Source: an uncultured Prevotellaceae bacterium (GTDB lineage: Bacteria > Bacteroidota > Bacteroidia > Bacteroidales > Bacteroidaceae). From it: a stretch of 64,000 nucleotides of DNA. Of the stretch, positions 41,905 to 50,486 are shown one piece after another. A model generated the notes under the pieces. That model saw only the letters and a program-made list of their open reading frames with translations, was not told where the DNA came from and made no database searches. The position numbers and the translations under genes are program-made. Positions within the stretch are counted from its first letter, which is position 1, and every line of letters begins with the position of its first letter. The DNA is taken from NCBI GenBank assembly GCA_946415645.1, contig CAMKTJ010000008.1, positions 1 to 64,000 of the forward strand. The letters are read 5' to 3'.

Positions 41905-44502
41905 ATGAGAAGAAGAATCTTATCCGCATTCCTGTTTGTTGCCACTATGGCTTGTGCACAGACAGCAGAGTTTTTCAAGCCTTATGCCAGTACAGACCTG
42001 CGTTTGCCCTCTGTACCTCTGGTAGTGAATGACCCCTATTTTTCTATCTGGTCGCCCTACGACAAGTTGACTGACGGTACTACCCGCCATTGGACCAACG
42101 ATGAGAAGCCTCTATTGGGTCTTCTGCGTGTGGACGGTACCACCTATCGCTTTATGGGTGCTGAGCAGAACTACGTGCTCTCTTCCATTGCTCCTATGTC
42201 AGATGAGGAGCGTTGGGAAGGTAAGGTAACCCGCAAGACTCCTGCTGACGGTTGGCAAAAGGAAAGCTTTGATGCCAGCAGTTGGAAGACTGAGAAGGCT
42301 GCCTGGGGTAGCGAGGGAGAGAATATCAGCAGCCGCTGGGGACAGACCGGCAGTGATATATACATCCGTCGTGAGGTGGAGCTTACTGCCCAGCAGCTGC
42401 AGGAGGATCTGTACGTGAAGTATTCTCATGATGATGTCTTCGAGCTTTATATCAATGGTACCAAGGTAGCTGATACAGGCGAGACTTGGGTCAATGGTGT
42501 GGTACTGCACTTGGATGGCGACCTGAAGAACCTCCTTCATGCAGGCAAGAACATTATTGCTGCACATTGCCACAATACAACCGGTGGTGCGTATGCCGAC
42601 TTCGGCCTCTTCAAGAACATCAAGCCCCGTGGTGCCAATATCCAGGTGGCTGAACAGAAGAGTGTAGATGTATTGGCTACCAATACCTATTATACTTTCG
42701 TCTGCGGTCCTGTAGAATTGGACGTAGTATTCACAGCTCCTATGCTGATTGACGATTACGACCTTATCTCTATGCCTATCAACTACATCTCTTATCAGGT
42801 ACGCTCTACCGACGGCAAGAAGCACGATGTTCAGATTTACATCAGTGCTAACCCCTTGCAGGCTGTGAACAAGGATACACAGGCTACCATCACTACTATG
42901 GGTAACGAGAAGGGTGTCCGCTATGTGCGTACAGGTACCGTAGAGCAGCCCATTCTGGCTAAGTCGGGTGACGGTATCTGCATCGACTGGGGTTACTTCT
43001 ATATGCCTGCTATCAACGGTCTGGTGATGATGGGTGATGCCTCAGAAGTTCAGAATAACTTTGTGGAGACAGGCAGGACCTTCCGCATGGGCGATCAGGG
43101 TAGACGTATGCAGGGTGGCCAGCGTGGCGGCTTTGGCGGTTGGAACCGTGGCATCATTGCCCGCAAGCCTGCAGAGATGCCTGCCCTGGCTTATACCCAT
43201 GACTTCGGCTCTGTAGAGACAGCCAGCAGCTTCATGATGATGGGTTACGATGAGATTGAGGATATCGAATACTTCTACAACCGCTACAAGGCCTACTGGG
43301 CGCATGGTGGCAGCGTAACCATCTTTGATGCTTTCAAGAATATGCAGAACGGCTACGCTAATATCATGCAGCGCTGTCGTGCCTTCGATAAGATGATCTA
43401 TGACGACGGCTTCAAGTCGGGTGGCAAGGAATATGCCGAGATTCTCTCTGGCTCTTACCGTCATGTGATGGCAGCCCACAAGCTCTTCCAGGATAAGGAT
43501 GGCAACCTGCTGTGGTTCTCTAAGGAGAATAACTCCAACGGTTGTGTCAACACCGTTGACCTTACCTATCCCGAGGCTCCGCTGGTTCTCTGCTATAATC
43601 CCAACTTGCAGAAGGCCATGATGACCTCTATCTTCGACTATAGCAAGAGCGGTCGTTGGACCAAGCCTTTCGCTGCTCACGACCTGGGTCAGTACCCCTT
43701 GGCTAACAAGCAGGTGTATGGTGGCGATATGCCCCTTGAGGAGTCTGGTAACATGCTTACCCTGGCTGCTGAGATCTGTAAGTTGGATGGTAACACAGCC
43801 TATGTAGATCCTTACTGGGATATGATGACCGTTTGGGTAGATTACCTGGTAGAGAACGGCTTGCATCCTGCCAATCAGCTCTGTACCGATGACTTTGCCG
43901 GTCACTGGGCTGGTAACTGTAACTTGGCAATTAAGGCCATCATGGGTATTGCCGGTTATGCCGAGATGGCCAAGATGAAGGGTCAGGACGATGTTTACCA
44001 GAAGTATAACGCTAAGGCCAAGGAGATGGCTGCTGCCTGGGAGAAAGAGACCAAGGTAGGCGACCACTACGAGTTGGCATATGGTGCTGGCAAGGATACA
44101 TGGAGCCAGAAATATAATATGGTATGGGATAAGCTGTGGAATACCGGCATCATCCCCAACGATGCTATGCAGACAGAGATCAAGTACTACCTGACCAAGC
44201 AGAACAAGTATGGCCTGCCCCTGGATTGCCGTAAGGACTACACCAAGAGCGACTGGATACTATGGACCGCTGCTATGGCTCCTGATGCTGATACGTTCAA
44301 GAAGTTCGTCAGCCCCGTCTATAAGTATATCAACGAGACTGAGAGCCGTGTGCCCATCTCTGACTGGAGCGACACCAAGACTGGTCGTATGACAGGCTTC
44401 AAGGCTCGTAGCGTTATTGGTGGCTACTGGTTCCGTGTGCTCATGGATAAGGTAAATCCTGCCCCCGCAGCACCCGCTAAGGCTAAGAAGGGTAAGAAGT
44501 AA
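41905..44502 (+). CDS. Glutaminase-family secreted protein (DUF4964/DUF5127/DUF4965/DUF1793)
   Basis: 865 residues. Signal peptide about 1-19 (FLFVATMACAQ). N-terminal DUF4964 motif (RLPSVPLVVNDPYFSIWSPYDKL), then a galactose-binding-like jelly roll inserted at about 105-210 (DLYVKYSHDDVFELYINGTKV), DUF5127 beta-sandwich, and the C-terminal (alpha/alpha)6-type DUF4965/DUF1793 region (GVNTVDLTYPEAPLVLCYNP-like, CKLDGNTAYVDPYWDM, NQLCTDDFAGHWAGN). Fungal relatives include glutaminase A; many bacterial members are suspected glycoside-active enzymes, so the substrate is open. A Met/Gly/Arg-rich loop near 393-412 and a Lys/Ala-rich C-terminal tail are unusual. Monocistronic, with promoter and terminator. 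Confidence 0.85.
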   Translation: MRRRILSAFLFVATMACAQTAEFFKPYASTDLRLPSVPLVVNDPYFSIWSPYDKLTDGTTRHWTNDEKPLLGLLRVDGTTYRFMGAEQNYVLSSIAPMSDEERWEGKVTRKTPADGWQKESFDASSWKTEKAAWGSEGENISSRWGQTGSDIYIRREVELTAQQLQEDLYVKYSHDDVFELYINGTKVADTGETWVNGVVLHLDGDLKNLLHAGKNIIAAHCHNTTGGAYADFGLFKNIKPRGANIQVAEQKSVDVLATNTYYTFVCGPVELDVVFTAPMLIDDYDLISMPINYISYQVRSTDGKKHDVQIYISANPLQAVNKDTQATITTMGNEKGVRYVRTGTVEQPILAKSGDGICIDWGYFYMPAINGLVMMGDASEVQNNFVETGRTFRMGDQGRRMQGGQRGGFGGWNRGIIARKPAEMPALAYTHDFGSVETASSFMMMGYDEIEDIEYFYNRYKAYWAHGGSVTIFDAFKNMQNGYANIMQRCRAFDKMIYDDGFKSGGKEYAEILSGSYRHVMAAHKLFQDKDGNLLWFSKENNSNGCVNTVDLTYPEAPLVLCYNPNLQKAMMTSIFDYSKSGRWTKPFAAHDLGQYPLANKQVYGGDMPLEESGNMLTLAAEICKLDGNTAYVDPYWDMMTVWVDYLVENGLHPANQLCTDDFAGHWAGNCNLAIKAIMGIAGYAEMAKMKGQDDVYQKYNAKAKEMAAAWEKETKVGDHYELAYGAGKDTWSQKYNMVWDKLWNTGIIPNDAMQTEIKYYLTKQNKYGLPLDCRKDYTKSDWILWTAAMAPDADTFKKFVSPVYKYINETESRVPISDWSDTKTGRMTGFKARSVIGGYWFRVLMDKVNPAPAAPAKAKKGKK

Positions 44503-44524
44503 AGTTTCTGCTCCCCGTTAGTGG

Positions 44525-44559
44525 AGCGGTTAGCGGTTAAAGGTTAGCGGTTAGCGAAA
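44525..44559. repeat. Heptamer array AGCGGTT type
   Basis: AGCGGTT, AGCGGTT, AAAGGTT, AGCGGTT, AGCGAAA. Same unit order as at 55885-55919 and, inverted, 16296-16330. Starts 23 bp after the DUF4965 stop. Confidence 0.85.
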
Positions 44560-44605
44560 GACTCCCTTAAACTCCCCCTCGAGTGGGATAGGGTTAATAA
44601 TATAG

Positions 44606-44640
44606 AAAAAGCCCCTGGTCAATTTTGATCAGAGGCTTTT
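44606..44640 (+). terminator. Terminator of DUF4965 gene
   Basis: Stem AAAAAGCCnCTGGTCA / TGATCAGaGGCTTTT with a short loop, followed by CTTTATTT. Confidence 0.8.
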
Positions 44641-44756
44641 CTTTATTTATGTTCTTCTCTCAACCCTCTATATAGAGAGTATAAGCGAATCAATAATTGT
44701 TGTTCTGGTTTTCCTAAGGCGTTTTTGGGGGCTCAGATATCTGATATTTCTAAGCT

Positions 44757-45124
44757 TTACCTTTCGTAGATTGATTTATCTGGCAAGACCTCTTCCAGAC
44801 GTTTCTGAAGTAGTATCTTCCCATAGTAATAGTTATCGTGATACTCGTCATTGAGTACTATCACGTCACAGCCCGTAAAATCCAGATTGCTAATACTGTC
44901 TTCATCTCTGAAACGGACATTACGATGTATATGTTCCGTATCCACGGCATGAATCTTTTTATGCTGCGCAGTTGGTAACGTAATGTCTCCCAGTCACGGA
45001 AGCGGGTCGCGTTATTGCTCCAGTCACTCACGCCAGACACATACTTTCTGTACTCCAAGAGCCAGTTCCTGTCGCTACAATCTACAAATGGTATTACATA
45101 GTCTATGGACATAGATGCATCCAT
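44757..45124 (-). pseudogene. Stealth-family capsule phosphotransferase 5' fragment joined to a foreign 3' fragment
   Basis: Frame 1 (45124-44861) begins MDASMSIDYVIPFVDCSDRN and contains RFRDWETLRYQLRSIKRFMPW, the CR1 block of Stealth proteins (hexose-1-phosphate transfer in capsule synthesis); full proteins have about 330 residues or more. After RNIYIVMS it runs into unrelated sequence and stops at 44861. Frame 2, open from upstream and through 44757, encodes a different, well-formed C-terminal segment (DFTGCDVIVLNDEYHDNYYYG to LPDKSIYER) whose family I cannot name. The join is out of frame near 44945-44990. It lies 32 bp after the unknown membrane protein gene, same strand. Confidence 0.72.
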
Positions 45125-45156
45125 ATTTCTATATGAACATCCTTGATTCTGTTGGT

Positions 45157-45810
45157 TTATCTTACATATTCGACCGCATAATGCTGCGGTGTATTATTTA
45201 CAGTTTTCTCAATCACTCTGTCAGGAAAAACAAATCGAATCTTATGAGGAACCGAGTCCGTTTCGTTAAGGGAGAAGAGACAACAATTTTCAGGTTCTAT
45301 AAAATGGTATATCTCTTCACCTCTCAAGAATCTCTCGTGTATTTTTATATCATTGTCCCAAAGTACAGACCATATGGTATCTTGGCCATAAAGGGTCAAC
45401 ATATCATAAGATCCTCCTGACCCATACGGAACAATCGAAGAGAAACAATCGTTCAAACATATGCCATATTCAGTTTCGATAAATATATTCATCAGAGAAT
45501 CTTCTGAAACATTTGGGAAATGGTCTACTGCATCATAATAGATACTGGGATGAATTTCCGTCCTCGTCCCTTCTCTCAGCCCTGTTTTCATAAGATATAG
45601 TTTCTTGCCCGATAACAAGCTGTCCCCATCTATGATTACTCTTTGTAAGGTAACATCTGATATAACATACGTATGTGGATACCTCTTTAGAGAGATTACA
45701 TAGATAATCCAATAGGCTGTTATACAGAACAATATGCATCCACATATTCCAATCAGAAGGAATCGGACAATTTTCCATATAAGATGATATGCTCTCTTCA
45801 TATTAATCAT
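45157..45810 (-). CDS. Unknown membrane-anchored protein
   Basis: 217 residues. Basic N-terminus and one long hydrophobic helix (IVRFLLIGICGCILFCITAYWIIYVI region, about 13-40), then an extracytoplasmic domain of about 175 residues with paired Cys (EYGICLNDCFSS; ENCCLF). I do not recognise the family. A/T-rich relative to housekeeping neighbours. It lies 47 bp after the lipoprotein gene and before the Stealth fragment, forming a minus-strand accessory operon. Function cannot be assigned. Confidence 0.6.
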   Translation of the reverse strand: MINMKRAYHLIWKIVRFLLIGICGCILFCITAYWIIYVISLKRYPHTYVISDVTLQRVIIDGDSLLSGKKLYLMKTGLREGTRTEIHPSIYYDAVDHFPNVSEDSLMNIFIETEYGICLNDCFSSIVPYGSGGSYDMLTLYGQDTIWSVLWDNDIKIHERFLRGEEIYHFIEPENCCLFSLNETDSVPHKIRFVFPDRVIEKTVNNTPQHYAVEYVR

Positions 45811-45857
45811 CTATCAATTATATATAATCCCCAACAATTAGACATACAAGAAGCCTA

Positions 45858-46661
45858 TTATAATACTTCCTTCGGTTTTACTTTCTCTCCCGCCGGAAAA
45901 TAGCGAAAAAAGAAACTCTTCTTGTAAAGAGAATCAGGGAAAGGTTGGACTTCTCCATTTTTTTGATGTTTACTATAAGGGAAATAAGAACTTTTCAATT
46001 CAACTGGCAGCGGTATTTTTAGTTCATTCAGATATTTAACAAGCTGTCTTTCTGTAAGTGGTCCATAGAGGTCCGTCGTAAGGCGGTTTATCACCCAATA
46101 ATCAAAGTCCTTGCTTTCAAAAATTAATCTCTGTCCTTCAAATGTATATGAATCCAAATGTAGTTTGTCTATAGGAATTTCTCTATAGGACTCGTCAAAT
46201 AGATGCGTATAACCTAGAATACGTCCAGGCAAGCGACATTCCAATATTATCCACCTATCCAAGAAACATTCACGATGGACGTGTCCAAAGCACAATTCCG
46301 TTTGTGTCCTGTAATATCCAAGATATAAGGTGTCTGTCCTACCCGTTGGGCGATGGACATAGAGTGGATATATGTATTGAAACTCGCGACAACTATCTCC
46401 TTCATGCGAAAGCTCCAGTTTTGTAGAATCAAGACACCATAGGTTACAGACATCTGCTTCGTAAAATGGAGTTCCTGAGATGTGAGTGTTATCTATAAAT
46501 GAGCTATCAGGTCGATAAATCACAAAAGGCCTATTCCCGTCATCATAAGTCCATGCAAATTTATACAATCCCACATCTGGTCCTCTCTCACAGGAAAAGC
46601 ATAAAGGTAATAGGCAGGAAACTATTCCTATATGTAGAAGTACTATTTTATAATTTAACAT
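45858..46661 (-). CDS. Unknown lipoprotein
   Basis: 267 residues. Lipoprotein signal with lipobox CFSC (Cys about 24). The mature part is rich in aromatic residues and Arg, predicted beta-rich, with no recognised domain. A/T-rich. The gene lies 18 bp after the truncated 41-residue frame at 46680-46805 and may be transcribed from that frame's promoter (46858-46865). Confidence 0.6.
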   Translation of the reverse strand: MLNYKIVLLHIGIVSCLLPLCFSCERGPDVGLYKFAWTYDDGNRPFVIYRPDSSFIDNTHISGTPFYEADVCNLWCLDSTKLELSHEGDSCREFQYIYPLYVHRPTGRTDTLYLGYYRTQTELCFGHVHRECFLDRWIILECRLPGRILGYTHLFDESYREIPIDKLHLDSYTFEGQRLIFESKDFDYWVINRLTTDLYGPLTERQLVKYLNELKIPLPVELKSSYFPYSKHQKNGEVQPFPDSLYKKSFFFRYFPAGEKVKPKEVL

Positions 46662-46679
46662 AATGTAGCTATCGAGTCC

Positions 46680-46805
46680 TCAATGTTCCCTCAGGCTCAG
46701 GCAACTTAAAGCCCACGACATCAGGTTGTATTCAGGGTGCGACCATCCAAAGGGGTACTTTAAGGGGTCTCTACCTGCCGTCCAGAAGGTTTGTACAATT
46801 CTCAT
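46680..46805 (-). pseudogene. 5' stub of a glycan-related gene (DUF6734-like N-terminus)
   Basis: A 41-codon frame with ATG at 46803-46805 and stop at 46680: MRIVQTFWTAGRDPLKYPF, then GWSHPEYNLMSWALSCLSL and REH. The pattern QTFW..., PFGW..PEY..MSWALSCL is the N-terminus of a Bacteroidetes family associated with glycosyltransferase-like proteins (DUF6734, from memory). Full-length members are several hundred residues. The promoter is intact, so a short transcript is still made into the following lipoprotein gene. Confidence 0.6.
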
Positions 46806-47063
46806 GTTAAAATGTGTTTAATACGGTGTGCGCGTTCTTTCTTAAGATTAAACAACACAAAAATACTATGTTTTTATAGAAAGGACAAAATTCTAAAATA
46901 TACTTTATGCAACTTTTAGCATAATTTATGATATAAGAAGGTTTGTCTTAGATTTCGGAGGGGGATTTCTTGTTTTCTTTTGGATTATCGAAAAAAACTC
47001 GTTGGTTTTGTTGTATATAACAAGAAAATAGTATATTTGAGGCGAAAAATACACATTCTGGTT
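46806..47063. other. Divergent promoter region
   Basis: A/T-rich. Holds a minus-strand TATTTTTG (46858-46865) for the truncated frame and lipoprotein gene, and a plus-strand TATATTTG (47032-47039) with TTG at 47011-47013 for the secreted protein at 47064. No gene. Confidence 0.6.
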
Positions 47064-47879
47064 ATGATTACGCTATCAAAAAACTATTCTTTGTTATCTG
47101 CACTACTGGTGCTGATGTTCTTTACTCCTTCTAAGATGAATGCTCAGGAGGATGTGCCCAGGTTCTATGTAGAAGCCGCCTTTCATGATGTGTGGCCTTC
47201 TGCTGGTATTGATGTAATTCAGGCAAGAGCCAATGCCTTTGTCTTTGAGGGAAAGTATGATGAGTACATTAAGTGGGAGATTCAGAATTATCAGAAAAGA
47301 AGGAAACTGTGGAAGAAGCTAGACAAGAAGTATGGCAAGAAGATGAAAGCGTGTAAAGATGAAGATGAGAGGGACAGTATCAGTGATATACTCATACATA
47401 AAAAACGTGAGATAAGTCGCGTAAATAACCCTTACCCCAGGCATAACTATGTGGTGATGATTGAACCTTCGTTTAAACCGCATTGCAGTTTTGCTGTAGA
47501 AAAAGATACGCTGGTCTATATGGAATATGCAAAAGGCAAACAGAAGAAAAGTAAACAGTTTGCTGTTACCTCTCAGGCAATGTCTGCGCCTGAGGAATTC
47601 TGCACAGTCTTTAGACATCTGATGGAAAGGATGACATATTCTGCCAAAATCAGAGAAGAACCCAGTAGGACTATGGATGGAACAAATTATAAGGTTCTTG
47701 TAGGTCCCTACCCAACGCATATTGTTAGCGTTCATTCTCCTTGGGGTGAGAACGGGAAGGCTCTTCGGGCATTGTTCAACAATATCTCTGAGGCAGCCAA
47801 GAAGCAGGATGCTGCTGCCCTGCAGTCCCTCCTTCCAGAAGTAAAGCGCTTTAGCTCCCTTTACGACAAGCTGAAATGA
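47064..47879 (+). CDS. Secreted protein of unknown function
   Basis: 271 residues from the ATG at 47064. A longer frame starts at a TTG at 46980, but the promoter box at 47032-47039 lies inside it, so the ATG is the real start. Signal peptide about 1-27 (LSALLVLMFFTPSKMNAQ). The mature protein has a central Lys/Arg-rich helical segment (about 58-105, YQKRRKLWKKLDKKYGKK) and a C-terminal alpha/beta part ending in helices. Family not recognised. Monocistronic. Confidence 0.68.
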   Translation: MITLSKNYSLLSALLVLMFFTPSKMNAQEDVPRFYVEAAFHDVWPSAGIDVIQARANAFVFEGKYDEYIKWEIQNYQKRRKLWKKLDKKYGKKMKACKDEDERDSISDILIHKKREISRVNNPYPRHNYVVMIEPSFKPHCSFAVEKDTLVYMEYAKGKQKKSKQFAVTSQAMSAPEEFCTVFRHLMERMTYSAKIREEPSRTMDGTNYKVLVGPYPTHIVSVHSPWGENGKALRALFNNISEAAKKQDAAALQSLLPEVKRFSSLYDKLK

Positions 47880-47947
47880 CGTTATTCATTTAACTTCCAG
47901 TTTTTCCTGACGATAGTATAAGCCTTGTCGGACTTTTGCAGCCTCGG

Positions 47948-48013
47948 GAGTCTGCACGTGTTACCCCCAGGAGCCTACACGTGTAGGCTCGGGGAGGGTA
48001 CAAATGTAAGCTC
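47948..48013. repeat. Three 23-bp units around ACGTGT, including a perfect 20-bp palindrome
   Basis: Units start at 47948, 47971 and 47994. The middle one is GAGCCTACACGTGTAGGCTC, fully palindromic; the flanking units (GAGTCTGCACGTGTTACC and GAGGGTACAAATGTAAGCTC) are degenerate versions. The core matches CTACACGTGT at 38270 and ACGTGTA in the 26719 array. Confidence 0.8.
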
Positions 48014-48031
48014 GTTTACCCCTTGTTTCTG

Positions 48032-48085
48032 AACCTTGAGGAAACCTTGAGGAAACCTTGAGGTAAATATGAGGTACACATGAGG
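48032..48085. repeat. 11-bp tandem array ending TGAGG x5
   Basis: AACCTTGAGG then four 11-bp units: AAACCTTGAGG twice, TAAATATGAGG, TACACATGAGG. Exact 11-bp period. The last units (GAGGTAAATAT, GAGGTACACAT) resemble the AGGTATATG units flanking the VirE gene. Confidence 0.8.
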
Positions 48086-48116
48086 CACTCCTTGGGTAGT
48101 TGGGGCTTTCTCTGTC

Positions 48117-48179
48117 CTACCTTATCACCTTGTACGTTTTGCCATTGCTGGCGCGGATGATGCGAATTCCAGTATTAGC
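48117..48179 (-). pseudogene. Remnant of a secreted-protein C-terminal sorting tail
   Basis: On the minus strand ANTGIRIIRASNGKTYKVIR followed by a stop (48117-48119). This matches the end of Bacteroidetes type IX-style C-terminal domains (G[IV]Yiir...GKtyKvi). A stop lies two codons upstream, so only about 20 codons survive. No other gene is visible in the 47880-48283 gap. Confidence 0.5.
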
Positions 48180-48224
48180 TCTTCATTTCTATCATTTTTC
48201 TTAGTTTTTCTGTAGTTTTTTGTA

Positions 48225-48232
48225 CCTTTGTT
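48225..48232 (+). promoter_or_regulatory. -7 box for second ECF sigma gene
   Basis: TACCTTTG, 51 bp upstream of the start codon. The housekeeping type box means the sigma gene need not be autoregulated. Confidence 0.65.
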
Positions 48233-48283
48233 GCGTCTAATGGATGTAGGATTCAAAATACAGACATTACAGCAGACATTACA

Positions 48284-48763
48284 ATGGACCAGTTAGAACA
48301 AAGGTTTGAACAAACTTTAAAGGAGCAGAAGGATACCATCTTTACGTTGTGCTACATGTTCTCTAAGGACGAGGACGAGGTGAACGACCTCTTCCAGGAG
48401 GTGCTCATCAACCTATGGAACGGCTTCGAGGGCTTTGAACATCGTAGCGATATCCGTTCATGGGTTTACCGAGTAGCCCTTAATACCTGTATCTCTTACG
48501 ACAGAAAGAGACGTCGTACCGATGCCGAGAGGTTGAACATGAACATCAACCTCTTTGAGGACCGCGACGAGGATACCCGTCAGGTGGATATGCTGCACAA
48601 GCGTATCTCCAAGCTTCAACCCTTTGACCGTGCTATTGTCCTGCTCTGGCTGGAGAACCTCTCCTACGAGGAGATAGGCCAGATAGTGGGTATCACCACC
48701 AAGAATGTCAGTGTACGTCTGTTCAGAATCCGCGAGCAGTTAAAGAATATGTCAAACGATTAA
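48284..48763 (+). CDS. ECF-type RNA polymerase sigma factor
   Basis: 159 residues. Region 2 (TLCYMFSKDEDEVNDLFQEVLINLWNGF, SDIRSWVYRVALNTCISYDRKRR) and region 4 (LQPFDRAIVLLWLENLSYEEIGQIVGITTKNVSVRLFRIREQL) are complete. It is followed after 12 bp by a membrane protein gene that may be its partner. The target regulon is not identifiable. Confidence 0.93.
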   Translation: MDQLEQRFEQTLKEQKDTIFTLCYMFSKDEDEVNDLFQEVLINLWNGFEGFEHRSDIRSWVYRVALNTCISYDRKRRRTDAERLNMNINLFEDRDEDTRQVDMLHKRISKLQPFDRAIVLLWLENLSYEEIGQIVGITTKNVSVRLFRIREQLKNMSND

Positions 48764-48775
48764 CACTTGCCCATT

Positions 48776-49378
48776 ATGAACAATAATGAATCTTTTGAAT
48801 TGGAAGAGATGCGTCAGCAAATGGCTGTGCTGAAGAAGAAACTGGAGCAGCAGGAGATTATAAACGAGCGCATGGCTAGTAAGGCTAAGGCTTCGCTGGA
48901 GAAGGACATGAATGCTATGGGTAGAAAGAATATGAAAAGATGCATTGCCGCTCTACTGGGTGGATGCCTGTTTTTTTATTCATGTGTATGTAGGTCGGAC
49001 TATTCTGTAGTTTTTGGTATATCCATGTCTCTTTATTGTCTTTCCATTTTTGCTTTCATGTATTGGAACAGGATTGATGTACACAATCATTTGCTGGCAG
49101 AGAATCTGATGGAGGCCCAGCGAAAGGTATCACTTGCCAAGAAACGTTATAACCAGTGGTTAAAGTACGATTGGTCTTTGGGTCTATTCTTTATAGCATG
49201 GTTTATATGGGAAGTCTATCAGAAATCTCAGAGTGAGAATAATCATACATTTCCCATCTTATTGATTATTGGTTTCTTAATCTTACTGCCCTTTTCTATA
49301 AGAGGTATCATAAGAACCAGGCGCCATTACCAGAAAATCCTTGACCAGATAGATGAATTAACTTCAAACGTAGAATAG
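48776..49378 (+). CDS. Membrane protein downstream of ECF sigma, possible anti-sigma
   Basis: 200 residues from the ATG at 48776; a TTG three codons upstream is less likely. N-terminal coiled-coil (about 8-50, EEMRQQMAVLKKKLEQQEI), a hairpin of two membrane helices (about 60-105), a cytoplasmic helix, and another pair of helices (about 140-185). The N-terminal cytoplasmic helix plus membrane hairpin and tight coupling to a sigma gene suggest an anti-sigma or membrane sensor; no family motif supports it. Common unnamed partner of ECF sigmas in Bacteroidales. Confidence 0.7.
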   Translation: MNNNESFELEEMRQQMAVLKKKLEQQEIINERMASKAKASLEKDMNAMGRKNMKRCIAALLGGCLFFYSCVCRSDYSVVFGISMSLYCLSIFAFMYWNRIDVHNHLLAENLMEAQRKVSLAKKRYNQWLKYDWSLGLFFIAWFIWEVYQKSQSENNHTFPILLIIGFLILLPFSIRGIIRTRRHYQKILDQIDELTSNVE

Positions 49379-49500
49379 AGCTCTATATTCTCAATATTCC
49401 TTCCCTCCCTCGGGAGTGCTGGAGGTGTCTTCCCCATATCTTTAGGGAAATTATCCTGAAGGTATGGGGATATTCATTTCTGTACCCTATGGAAAGACCC

Positions 49501-49508
49501 TACCTTTG
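49501..49508 (+). promoter_or_regulatory. -7 box for small His-rich secreted protein
   Basis: TACCTTTG. It lies inside a longer open frame that begins at 49464, which argues that translation starts at the ATG 49557. Confidence 0.65.
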
Positions 49509-49556
49509 CCATTGCAATCAAGAAACAAAATGTTGAACCATTTAAAGTTTAAGGTT

Positions 49557-49943
49557 ATGAAGAAGATGATGAACAAAGCGATGGCAGCCATGATAATGGT
49601 ACTCGCAATGGCAATGCCTGCAAAGGCTAATAATAGAGGTCATGTAGTTGACAACGGCAGAAGAAATCATGCTGTTGTAGTAGATAATCATAAGAAAGAT
49701 GCTCATTTCGACAAGAAGGACCACAAGCCTGGTCACATCGACATGAAGCATGCTTACCGTCCTGACATGAAGACCTGCAGCATCAGGGTAGGTCATCGTG
49801 ATAATCCCAAGAGAATTGAGGCTAAAGCCCGTCGCATCAGCGGTGTAAAGGATGCACACTGGAATGCACGCACTCGCGAAGTGGTTGTTAGCTACGATGC
49901 CAATAAAACGTCTGCGCGCTACATCAAGCGTATAGTCGCATAG
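49557..49943 (+). CDS. Small exported His/Lys-rich protein with HMA-like C-terminal fold
   Basis: 128 residues from ATG 49557. Signal peptide about 1-25 (MAAMIMVLAMAMPAKA). A His/Asp/Lys-rich stretch (about 30-72; HHKK-like spacing, DNHKKDAHFDKKDHKPGH) precedes a ferredoxin-like region (TCSIRVGHRD, ISGVKDAHWNARTREVVVSYD) with the beta-alpha-beta pattern of heavy-metal-associated domains, but the CxxC metal loop is missing (only one Cys). It may bind metal through the His region. Monocistronic, promoter and terminator both visible. Confidence 0.68.
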   Translation: MKKMMNKAMAAMIMVLAMAMPAKANNRGHVVDNGRRNHAVVVDNHKKDAHFDKKDHKPGHIDMKHAYRPDMKTCSIRVGHRDNPKRIEAKARRISGVKDAHWNARTREVVVSYDANKTSARYIKRIVA

Positions 49944-49964
49944 TTTGTGTTGTTAATAGTTGGG

Positions 49965-49994
49965 AGCCTCTCCAGATTCTGGGGAGGCTTTTTG
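49965..49994 (+). terminator. Terminator
   Basis: Stem AGCCTCtCC / GGgGAGGCT then TTTTTGTG, 22 nt after the stop codon of the His-rich protein gene. Confidence 0.85.
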
Positions 49995-50132
49995 TGTAGT
50001 ATAAAAAAGAGGTAAGCCCGTCGCCCCCTTTGATGCAAGGGTTTGACAGGCATTACCAACACTTTACCTTAAACAATTCTTCTACAAAAACCTTGTGTGT
50101 GCTTTCTATATTAACTTAACATGGGTTGGGTT

Positions 50133-50486
50133 CTACCATACTTGGGCCAACCTCTGTTGTGACAGGTTGCTTATTCTGTTACCAAATAAGTGTCGCATGC
50201 TAGTGGCTGACTTCTGCTGGCAGAAGTTCTTGCTTAGCATCTCAGGCTTATTCTGATTAGACTGCTGCTGTACATTCTCAATCTTCCAATCTCCGTTATG
50301 GTTATGGGCGTTATAGGCTGACCAGATGTTGGGAGCCAGACAACTAATGCTTTTGTGAGCATTGTGTGTAATTACGCATGTCTGTGACGCAGAAAAAGAT
50401 TTCTGGGGTCTTGACACAAGATTTACTGCTGAAATTACTTGTGGAAACAGCGCGATGGCTATAATGTAAGTGAATAATCGTTTCAT
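50133..50486 (-). CDS. Small secreted protein of unknown function
   Basis: 117 residues with a convincing signal peptide (MKRLFTYIIAIALFPQVISA). The mature part is Asn/Gln/Ser/His-rich with three Cys and no recognised domain. No promoter box is apparent upstream. The composition is unlike folded enzymes; it may be a degenerating or lineage-specific gene. Confidence 0.5.
   Translation of the reverse strand: MKRLFTYIIAIALFPQVISAVNLVSRPQKSFSASQTCVITHNAHKSISCLAPNIWSAYNAHNHNGDWKIENVQQQSNQNKPEMLSKNFCQQKSATSMRHLFGNRISNLSQQRLAQVW

Noticed and set aside
46980-47063. Longer N-terminus (TTG start at 46980) for the secreted protein
   Set aside because: A TATATTTG promoter lies inside it and the signal peptide begins after the ATG at 47064.
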